This document shows, piece by piece, positions 6,831-12,398 of a DNA stretch of 12,398 nt. The number at the start of each line of letters is the position of its first letter. Position 1 is the stretch's first letter. The position numbers and the translations under genes are program-made. This DNA comes from CBDCFL01 sp050300875 (lineage in GTDB: Bacteria > Pseudomonadota > Alphaproteobacteria > Rhodobacterales > Rhodobacteraceae), in NCBI GenBank assembly GCA_050300875.1, contig JBNKYL010000246.1, positions 1 to 12,398 on the forward strand. Direction: 5' to 3'. The notes under the pieces are model-generated. The model was not told the DNA's origin. It made no database searches and was given only the letters and a program-made list of their open reading frames with translations.

Positions 6831-8270
6831 CTAGGATGCTGCTTTGGCCAAGTCTGAATAACGCACCATGGCGCGATCAAGCAGCGCGGCGTCGAATGTA
6901 CTGCGATCCGCCCGTGGTGGAACAGGCCGGATGATCGTGGTGAAATCCATGTCACCAATGTCCAGCGCGACGCGCTGGCACATGTCGGACATAACGCGTT
7001 GCGGGTCGGCTTGCAGCCGGTTTTCGGGCAGGATGATAAGCTTGTCGGCGCGCGCGGCGGCATGGTCCATCGCGGCGACCCAATAGGCCAGCCAATAGTC
7101 TGGATCGGTGGGCGTCAGTCCGGCGGCCAATTCGGTCAGACCTTCAAAGGCAACGGGCCGATGCAATTCGCCGAATTCGTAGTGCCCGACATCGCGCATG
7201 TAGCGTTTCACGAAGCGGTCGGCGGCGTGCTGGGCCAGAAAGTTCTGATGTTGGCGCAGAAGAGAAGCCGCATGTTCGGCCGGATCGCGCAGTGGCAGGA
7301 TCACGCTGGCATCGGGAAACATCGCGCCCAGCAGGTCAAGCCGGGCGATATTGCCGTTGTTCTTGGACACGTAGCGCCCGGTCTTGCCCGTGCGCAGCGA
7401 GATGATCTTGCGGAAATGCTTACGGAAAAAAGCGGTGGCTTCGGCGTCCTTTTCAGAGGCCGTCCAAAGATCGATGCGGTCGTCGTGGTAATGTTTGGGC
7501 CAGAAATGGCGCCAGATCACCTCTTCAAACGCTTCTGGGCTGTCATAGCCCACCTTGATCCCGTCGCCATGGGCGCGTTCGGCCAGTTCGCCCGTTTTCT
7601 GGTCGGCGCCGGACAGGCGGGACCAGAAGAGCGGGGCCATGACAAAAGGCATGTCGCGATAGAGGTGCGTGGCCACGCCGGGCAGGGGGTGCAGAGCGTT
7701 CAGCACGATCGTTGTGCCCGCACGCGGTAGCGAGGTGATGAAGATCGGCGGACTGTCTTCGATGCCCTCGATATCCTTGCCGAAGACCCCATCTTCGACA
7801 TCGGCGGCGGTGGCCTGCACGAAGGGAGCGGCGAAGGCGAGGCGGTGAACGAAGCGATCCATCGCCGTATACTGGCTGCCGGAGCCCTGCCTTTGCGGGC
7901 GCTTTGACCAAAGCCACAGTCCGCCCATGACGATCACGGTCGCGCCGATGATCACGTCGATGCGCGCGAGAAAGGCGAAGACGGCGTTCGCATCCACCGC
8001 GCCAACCCAATGCAGCAGATAGACCGGCAGCACGGTGACCAGAAGGGTTGCCGCGACCCGGAAGAAGATTGAAAATGCACTGCCCATCATGGCCAGAGCG
8101 GATTTCTGGATCGCCTTTTCCTTTTCGTCATCCGACAGCGATTTGTCGGCCATGACTGCACCGGCCCCGCGTGCAAGCGCGACGATGCGCGTGGCCGTCG
8201 GTATGATCCCGGTGATCTGAAACCCGACCAGGAAGGCCGCGACAGCAAGCGCGGCCGCAAGGATGATCAT
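6831..8270 (-). CDS. Membrane-anchored sulfotransferase (PAPS-type)
   Basis: The 479-residue protein starts with hydrophobic segments at about 1-23, 66-92 and 104-122, then has a cytosolic-type sulfotransferase domain from about 135 to the end. The PAPS-binding 5' loop is IFITSLPRAGTTIVLNAL (176-193). The 3'-phosphate region is SKNNGNIARLDLL (302-314) followed by VILPLRDP (323-330). It should transfer sulfate from PAPS to an unknown acceptor, perhaps a membrane glycan or lipid since the enzyme is membrane-bound (inference). The region between TM1 and TM2 (40-60) is charged and helical. Its ATG overlaps the stop of the upstream small-membrane-protein gene by four bases (ATGA, 8267-8270), so the two are translationally coupled. 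The TM-sulfotransferase arrangement is longer than typical single-domain bacterial sulfotransferases of about 300 residues. Confidence 0.88.
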   Translation of the reverse strand: MIILAAALAVAAFLVGFQITGIIPTATRIVALARGAGAVMADKSLSDDEKEKAIQKSALAMMGSAFSIFFRVAATLLVTVLPVYLLHWVGAVDANAVFAFLARIDVIIGATVIVMGGLWLWSKRPQRQGSGSQYTAMDRFVHRLAFAAPFVQATAADVEDGVFGKDIEGIEDSPPIFITSLPRAGTTIVLNALHPLPGVATHLYRDMPFVMAPLFWSRLSGADQKTGELAERAHGDGIKVGYDSPEAFEEVIWRHFWPKHYHDDRIDLWTASEKDAEATAFFRKHFRKIISLRTGKTGRYVSKNNGNIARLDLLGAMFPDASVILPLRDPAEHAASLLRQHQNFLAQHAADRFVKRYMRDVGHYEFGELHRPVAFEGLTELAAGLTPTDPDYWLAYWVAAMDHAAARADKLIILPENRLQADPQRVMSDMCQRVALDIGDMDFTTIIRPVPPRADRSTFDAALLDRAMVRYSDLAKAAS

Positions 8271-8482
8271 TGTTCGTCGGCGCTCGGTTCGGTTTTCTTG
8301 CCGCGCTTGAGCAAACGCTTGACCGGATACCAGACGAATCCGACGATCATCAAAAGGATCGCGCCGATCACGGCTATGACCGTGCCGATCGCACCCAGCC
8401 CCGCACCTGGCCCGATATAGGCGGCTGCAGGGGTTGCCAGAACACTGATCAACAAAGTGGCGGTCAGTAGGTATTTCAGCAT
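8267..8482 (-). CDS. Small membrane protein with YIGPG motif
   Basis: The 71-residue protein has a signal-peptide-like N-terminus (MLKYLLTATLLISVLATPAAA), then YIGPGAGLGAIG, a single hydrophobic segment (about 30-52), and a basic cytosolic tail with KRLLKRGKK. Small proteins with the 'A-YIGPGAG' opening after a signal peptide recur in proteobacteria, in my recollection often next to sulfatase, phosphatase or transferase genes. Their function is unknown to me. The start has GAGG about nine bases upstream. Its stop overlaps the sulfotransferase start. It begins only 36 bases after the end of an ASST-like relic on the same strand, suggesting a former three-gene operon. It may support or anchor the membrane sulfotransferase (inference). 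Confidence 0.85.
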   Translation of the reverse strand: MLKYLLTATLLISVLATPAAAYIGPGAGLGAIGTVIAVIGAILLMIVGFVWYPVKRLLKRGKKTEPSADEQ

Positions 8483-8518
8483 GGGTCTGCCTCGTAAATT
8501 TCTACTCTAGATTTTTTA

Positions 8519-8808
8519 TCATTTCCCGCATTGGTTGCGAAGCCCTGCAAAAAACGCCTTATCCATGGATAATGGCAGAAGATGGGCCCAGGTCACAATG
8601 CCATTGTGATCCTCGCTTATGCGGTTGCCGACTTCGATGAAGGACCGGCGGATTTTTTTTTTGAACCTGTCCGAAATGGCCAACGGAATTGCGTTGCGGC
8701 AAAGCGGAAGACGATGCCCAGCATCAGGTGAGGGTGCCGATGCGGGGTGTGCCAATAGCGCTGTTGAAACTGCGAATTGGTGTTTGCCCGATCCCGGTTC
8801 ACTTCCAG
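8519..8808 (-). pseudogene. Decayed C-terminal fragment of an ASST-like gene
   Basis: No intact gene fills 8519-8901. The minus-strand frame ending at TGA 8521-8519 encodes VGNRISEDHNGIV, then TWAHLLPL, MDKAFFAGLRNQCGK. This matches the tail encoded by the other relic at 10234-10360 (ILTSVAVLPPDMD, AFFAKARARCGG): shared are the LP, MD-AFFA, R and CG positions. In my judgement this is the C-terminus of a beta-propeller arylsulfotransferase-like (ASST) protein. Upstream of it the reading breaks. One frame has GHRLP and another LPQRN, together resembling the 'GKH-LLPNGN' motif of the family, so one or more frameshifts occurred near 8690-8720. A run of ten T (8653-8662) lies inside. The upstream limit is uncertain, and 8809-8901 shows nothing recognisable. 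The call is tentative. Confidence 0.55.
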
Positions 8809-8901
8809 GTGCCGGCTTTTCCCCCGCGAGAAGTCGGAAACTGCGGGTTCGGGCAACTGTTGAGCGGCACATCGAGTTAGATTGCGCCGTGAACACGACA
8901 A

Positions 8902-9210
8902 TTATGGAGCAATCGTCACGGTCTGGCGGATCGCGCCGGTTTCGGCATCGAAGATCAGGATGCGGTTATCGCCGGTCACGACCGCATACCAATCGGACCC
9001 GCGGGTGAAGGCCGTGGCCGTTGCGCCCTCGGGCAGGGTGATCAGATCTGGCAAGGGCAGGGGGCGCGCCGCACCCAGCCGGATGACAAGCAGCGCGACG
9101 ATGGTTAGAAGGCCCAGGATCATCACCGCGGTCAGAACCGTCACCAAACGGCGCAGAAAGCGCAGGTTGGCCGGTTCGGCACCGTTCTGGGAGCTGTCGT
9201 CAGGGACCAT
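8902..9210 (-). CDS. DUF6476-like small membrane protein
   Basis: The 102-residue protein has a short cytosolic N-terminus, an AEPANLRFLRRL segment (11-22), one transmembrane helix (about 22-45), and a periplasmic part with PLPLPDLITLPEGATATAF (50-68), DWYAVVTGDNRILIFD (73-88) and a final RQTVTI. I recognise this pattern as the DUF6476 family of Rhodobacterales, whose function is unknown. The ILIFDAETG stretch is reminiscent of a single beta-propeller blade. The ATG at 9210-9208 is chosen, and alternatives at 9228 and 9231 would add six or seven residues. The chosen start shares CATG with the ATG of the divergent rluD. No clear Shine-Dalgarno is seen for the 9210 start, so its exact position is uncertain. 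Confidence 0.85.
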   Translation of the reverse strand: MVPDDSSQNGAEPANLRFLRRLVTVLTAVMILGLLTIVALLVIRLGAARPLPLPDLITLPEGATATAFTRGSDWYAVVTGDNRILIFDAETGAIRQTVTIAP

Positions 9211-10234
9211 GCGCGAAATAACCGTCATCATCGGGGCAGACCCGCCCGCACGGCTTGATAAGGCACTGGCCCGCGATGTGCCAGAGGCCGAAGCCCTATC
9301 GCGGTCGCGTATCGCCGCACTGATCGCCGAAGGTGCGGTCAGCCGCGGCGGTGCGGTGCTGGACAGCCCGCGCGTGAAGGTGGCCGAAGGCGAGCCGATC
9401 ACGATACGCGTGCCTGACAGTGCCGAAGTTGATGTGGTAGCGCAGGATATTCCGCTGGATGTGGTCTACGAAGATGCGGCGCTGATCGTGGTCAACAAGC
9501 CGGCGGGCATGGTTGTGCACCCGGCGCCGGGGTCGCCCGACAACACGCTGGTCAATGCGCTTTTGGCCCATTGCGGCGACAGCCTGGCGGGGATTGGCGG
9601 CGAAAAGCGCCCCGGTATCGTGCATCGGATCGACAAGGAAACGTCCGGTTTGCTGGTCGTGGCCAAAACCGATGCCGCACATCACGCGCTGGCAGCTCAG
9701 TTTGAAAAGCACAGTGTTGAACGCGTTTACCAGGCGGTTTGCTATGGCGTGCCGGACAGGGCGGAACCCCGGCTAAAGGGGTTGCGTGGCGTCAGTTTCG
9801 AGCCGGGTAATTTGGTGAAGATAACTTCGGGGCTGGATCGGCACAGGACCGAGCGGCAGAAACAGGCCGTGACGTTCACCGGCGGGCGTCATGCCGTAAC
9901 GCGCGTTCGCTTGGTCGAAACCTTCGGCAATCCGCCGGTCGTGGCACTGGTCGAGTGTCGGTTGGAAACCGGTCGGACCCACCAGATCCGCGTGCATATG
10001 GCCTATGCCGGGCATGGGTTGGTGGGCGATCCCATCTATGGCGGTCGCCGCGCGTTGAAGGCCGGTGCGTTACCCGATGCGGCCTTGGTCCTGGTCAAGG
10101 GGTTCCCGAGGCAGGCGCTGCATGCAGCTGTCCTGGGCTTTGCACACCCGGACGACGGCCGCGCCATGCGGTTCGAGGCTGAATTGCCGGCCGACATGTC
10201 CGAATTACTGGCAGCGCTCCGGTCCGGTGCTTGA
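9209..10234 (+). CDS. rluD: 23S rRNA pseudouridine synthase, RluA/RluD family
   Basis: The 341-residue enzyme should isomerise uridines to pseudouridine in 23S rRNA (RluD modifies helix 69; RluC or RluA specificity cannot be excluded from the sequence alone). An S4 RNA-binding domain lies at about 14-70 (ARLDKALARDV, SRSRIAALI), followed by VVNKPAGMVVHPAPG (94-108). The catalytic motif is HRIDKETSGLLVVAK (139-153), with the nucleophile Asp at 142. The late motif ETGRTHQIRVHM is intact. The ATG at 9209 is preferred over upstream frames because the S4 domain begins there and GGGAG/CAGGGA sequences precede it. The frame is open back to 8882, but that part is antisense to the DUF6476 gene. Its start codon overlaps that of the divergent gene, so its promoter and ribosome binding site must lie inside the divergent coding sequence. 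It ends against a decayed ASST-like gene on the opposite strand. Confidence 0.93.
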   Translation: MREITVIIGADPPARLDKALARDVPEAEALSRSRIAALIAEGAVSRGGAVLDSPRVKVAEGEPITIRVPDSAEVDVVAQDIPLDVVYEDAALIVVNKPAGMVVHPAPGSPDNTLVNALLAHCGDSLAGIGGEKRPGIVHRIDKETSGLLVVAKTDAAHHALAAQFEKHSVERVYQAVCYGVPDRAEPRLKGLRGVSFEPGNLVKITSGLDRHRTERQKQAVTFTGGRHAVTRVRLVETFGNPPVVALVECRLETGRTHQIRVHMAYAGHGLVGDPIYGGRRALKAGALPDAALVLVKGFPRQALHAAVLGFAHPDDGRAMRFEAELPADMSELLAALRSGA

Positions 10235-10900
10235 CCGCCGCAACGGGCGCGTGCCTTGGCGAAAAATGCGGCGTCCATGTCCGGGGGCAACACGGCAACG
10301 CTGGTCAGGATCGCGACTTTGCCGCCGCGTGTCACATAGGTGATCTGCCCGACGAGCCTGCCATCTGTTGTGACCTCATACGCGCGGGCTTCCAGCGAAG
10401 CGGTGACCATCAGGTTGCCGTTGGGCAGCAATCGCCGTTTGCCCATCATGTCGCTGTAGAACGCGGTTTCGCCCAGTCCCGTAAAATAGGGTTCGATGGC
10501 CCCGGTGGCGAGATTGGCGGCAATATCCGGCTGCCGGGATCATCGGACCTGCGCGCGGGGCTGAGGTTGATGTTATCGCGGATGACGTCCAACGGGCTGA
10601 CGTCCAAAAGAAGCTCGCCGGTGGGCGAGAGCCTCTGAAGCAGGTCGTACTGATGCGGGCCGGCGAGCGGCAGAAATGACCGGTGGTATCGCGGGCCAGA
10701 TATCGAACCAATCTGGCAACCAGGATTGGGTGACCGTGCCGTAACGGTCGATCACCTTGATGAAGTTCATGTTGTCGGGGCCGCCCCTGCAACGGCGATC
10801 AGACCGGGTTGTTCCAGCCCGCAACAACATGGTGGCCTGCAATCAACGTCATCGCGGTCAAAGTCGTCAGAGCCCGGAACGCAATTGAAACGATTCGCAT
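10234..10900 (-). pseudogene. Arylsulfotransferase-like (ASST) pseudogene with several frameshifts
   Basis: An ATG at 10900 begins a signal-like segment MRIVSIAFRALTTLTAMTLI and then VVAG, and a stop interrupts this frame at 10801-10799. The protein continues across other frames. GLIAVAGAAP is in a second frame, and DNMNFIKVIDRYGTVTQSW and LPDWFDIWP in a third (from 10776). RDTTGHF is back in the first. LPLAGPHQYDLLQRL and TGELLLDVSPLDVI are in the second. ANLATGAIEPYF, then MMGKRRLLPNGNLMV, AYEVTTDGRLVGQ and a final AFFAKARARCGG are in the third. The LLPNGN-x-EVT-DG pattern and the order are those of ASST proteins. The putative shift sites are near 10815, 10778, 10693, 10673 and 10529. The total of about 220 codons is half the usual 450-500, so the middle is probably deleted. 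The expected terminal stop is CAA at 10233-10231, so the frame runs on antisense to rluD. Confidence 0.7.
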
Positions 10901-11090
10901 GCGACTGCTCAAAACCTCCGCTCAATCACTAATTTTTCGGCAAGTATCGGCGCCGTTCACCTTCAGCTTACGGATTTTTAACGTATTTTTGTGTCATTGA
11001 TCGCCGTTTGCACAAATGCGTGAGAAACAGGCAACAAATGCAGCTTTGCCGCGCAGGCCGATTTGCCCGGTGTTAGGGTGTCGGCCGGTC

Positions 11091-11119
11091 TTGAAATGCC
11101 CTGATGGCTTTCCTATTTG
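11091..11119 (+). promoter_or_regulatory. Possible promoter for rpoH
   Basis: TTGAAA (11091-11096) and TATTTG (11114-11119) are separated by 17 bases and lie about 50 bases before the rpoH start. The -35 is good and the -10 poor. CCTTG is also present near 11130, but no CCCCAT box follows it, so self-regulation by RpoH is not shown. The rest of 10901-11170 shows nothing else. Confidence 0.35.
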
Positions 11120-11170
11120 GAAGTTAAGCCTTGTAACATTGGGGCGCACAGAGAGGACTTGAGACGCCAG

Positions 11171-12067
11171 ATGAGCAACTATGCCAACCTTCCCGCACCG
11201 TCCCCCGAACAGGGGTTGAACCGGTATCTGCAGGAAATCCGCAAGTTCCCGATGCTGGAACCGGAAGAGGAATACATGCTGGCCAAGCGCTGGGTCGATC
11301 ATGAAGATTCGGGTGCAGCCCACAAGCTGGTCACCAGCCACCTGCGTTTGGCCGCCAAGATCGCGATGGGCTATCGCGGCTATGGCCTGCCGCAGGCCGA
11401 AGTGATTTCCGAGGCAAATGTCGGCCTGATGCAGGCGGTCAAGAAGTTCGACCCTGAAAAGGGGTTCCGTCTGGCCACCTATGCAATGTGGTGGATCCGG
11501 GCGTCGATCCAGGAATATGTTCTGCGGTCGTGGTCTATGGTGAAACTGGGCACCACGAGCGCGCAGAAGAAGCTGTTCTTCAACCTGCGCAAGGCCAAGG
11601 CCCGTATCGGCGCGCTGGAAGAGGGTGACCTGCATCCCGACAACGTGGAACGCATCGCCCATGACCTGGGCGTGACCGAGGACGAGGTCATTCCCATGAA
11701 CCGGCGCCTGTCGGGCGGCGATGCATCGCTGAATGTACAGATCGGCACGGATGGCGATAGTTCGTCGCAATGGCAGGACTGGCTGGAAGACGAAGACGCC
11801 GACCAGGCTGCAGCCTATGAAGAAAAAGACGAGCTGGAAATGCGGCGCGAATTGCTGGCCGAAGCGATGAGTGTTCTGAATGACCGAGAAAAGGACATTC
11901 TGATGCAGCGCCGCCTGAAGGATGAGCCCGTGACGCTGGAAGAGCTGTCGGGCCAATATGATGTCAGCCGCGAACGCATTCGCCAGATCGAGGTGCGCGC
12001 GTTCGAAAAGCTGCAGTCCAAGATGCGCGACCTGGCGGGAAAAAAGGGCGTGCTGGAACCAGCCTAG
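11171..12067 (+). CDS. rpoH: RNA polymerase heat-shock sigma factor RpoH (sigma-32)
   Basis: The 298-residue sigma factor directs RNA polymerase to heat-shock promoters. Region 1.2/2.1 starts at about 10-45 (GLNRYLQEIRKFPML, EPEEEYMLAKRW). Regions 2.2-2.4 hold VTSHLRLAAKIA, EANVGLMQAVKKFDP and TYAMWWIRASIQEY (103-116). The RpoH box is QKKLFFNLR (132-140), a sigma-32 hallmark. Region 4.2 is a helix-turn-helix with TLEELSGQYDVSRERIRQIE (255-274). All parts are complete and of normal length. The start at 11171 fits the family's short N-terminus. GAGAGGA lies about 14 bases upstream, rather far. It is followed after 71 bases by a host-attachment-family gene on the same strand, and no clear terminator is seen between them. 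Confidence 0.96.
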   Translation: MSNYANLPAPSPEQGLNRYLQEIRKFPMLEPEEEYMLAKRWVDHEDSGAAHKLVTSHLRLAAKIAMGYRGYGLPQAEVISEANVGLMQAVKKFDPEKGFRLATYAMWWIRASIQEYVLRSWSMVKLGTTSAQKKLFFNLRKAKARIGALEEGDLHPDNVERIAHDLGVTEDEVIPMNRRLSGGDASLNVQIGTDGDSSSQWQDWLEDEDADQAAAYEEKDELEMRRELLAEAMSVLNDREKDILMQRRLKDEPVTLEELSGQYDVSRERIRQIEVRAFEKLQSKMRDLAGKKGVLEPA

Positions 12068-12124
12068 GCTGCGCCAGATCAATGTTTCCCCGCCGGCGCA
12101 ATGCTAGAGTCGCACTGTGACGCG

Positions 12125-12130
12125 AGGAGG
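12125..12130 (+). promoter_or_regulatory. Strong ribosome binding site of the host-attachment-family gene
   Basis: AGGAGG is a perfect Shine-Dalgarno, eight bases before the ATG at 12139. It fixes that start. Confidence 0.85.
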
Positions 12131-12138
12131 GGCGAAAC

Positions 12139-12398
12139 ATGAAAGCGATCAAAACCGTGGTCGTCACCTGTGACGACAAACATGCACGTTTCTTTGAAAA
12201 CCACGGTGTGGGCAAGGGGTTGTCCGAACTTGGACAGCTTGACGCAGCTGAAAAACAAGGGTCGGACTACGCCGACCGCACAGGCAGGGGGCAAGCCGCG
12301 CCGGGCGCGGCGCGCCACGCCTTTGAACGCCAAACCGACGAGGCGACACTTGACCGAAGGGCCTTTGCCGCTGAGGTCGGCGCGCGGCTTGTCAGACT
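12139..12398 (+). CDS. Host attachment family protein (N-terminal 86 residues, partial)
   Basis: The gene begins at ATG 12139 and runs off the window. The visible part has KTVVVTCDDKHARFFENHG (5-23), then DAAEKQGSDYADRTGRG (37-53) and PGAARHAF. The 'A-R-F-x-N-x-G' opening strand and 'D-x-Y-A-D-R-x-GR' followed by an RHA motif match the Host_attach (PF10116) type, named after an Agrobacterium protein required for attachment, and related to archaeo-eukaryotic release-factor-like folds. The real molecular role is unclear. No signal peptide is visible. It may be read through from rpoH. Confidence 0.82.
   Translation, partial: MKAIKTVVVTCDDKHARFFENHGVGKGLSELGQLDAAEKQGSDYADRTGRGQAAPGAARHAFERQTDEATLDRRAFAAEVGARLVR

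Noticed and set aside
6825..6845. GCAGC/GCTGC hairpin at the end of the sulfotransferase gene as terminator
   Set aside because: Only a five-base stem with no T tract on the gene's strand.
8619..9008. Plus-strand open frames in 8619-9008
   Set aside because: No ribosome binding site or family motif; the minus strand carries the ASST-like relic and the DUF6476 gene.
10994..12082. 362-codon minus-strand open frame opposite rpoH
   Set aside because: Fully antisense to rpoH, with no family resemblance.

Overview
The window looks like a chromosomal segment of a Rhodobacterales-type alphaproteobacterium (Roseobacter/Rhodobacter relatives). The evidence is its high GC content, a typical alphaproteobacterial RpoH, a small membrane protein of the DUF6476 type divergent from an RluD-type pseudouridine synthase, and a tRNA-His with A73 and no encoded G-1, as described for a subgroup of alphaproteobacteria. 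No phage, IS element, CRISPR array or rRNA was seen.

Region 1 (1-4205, minus strand) is a tight four-gene operon. In transcription order it encodes a cytosolic Hanks-type Ser/Thr kinase, a 635-residue protein with a long acidic tail-like body and a C-terminal FHA domain, a soluble PP2C phosphatase, and the start of a P-loop NTPase that runs off the window. Gaps and overlaps are +10, -17 and +3 bases. The kinase writes, FHA reads, PP2C erases, and the P-loop protein may be the effector. This is the best candidate in the window for an undescribed system.

Region 2 (4389-6531, minus) holds a GT-A-like putative glycosyltransferase with a DTD motif and a Gfo/Idh/MocA oxidoreductase. A tRNA-His gene (6717-6793, plus) follows.

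Region 3 (6831-8900, minus) is a sulfotransferase-related cluster. It has a membrane-anchored PAPS-type sulfotransferase that overlaps, by an ATGA junction, a small YIGPG membrane protein, and upstream of these lies the decayed tail of what looks like an arylsulfotransferase (ASST)-like gene. A second, longer ASST-like relic with a chain of same-direction frameshifts lies at about 10234-10900. The two relics flank the DUF6476 gene and rluD, whose start codons overlap on opposite strands within one CATG (9208-9211).

Region 4 (11171-12398, plus) carries rpoH (sigma-32) and the beginning of a host-attachment-family gene with a strong ribosome binding site.

All family calls come from motifs read by eye in the translated sequence. 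No database search was possible.
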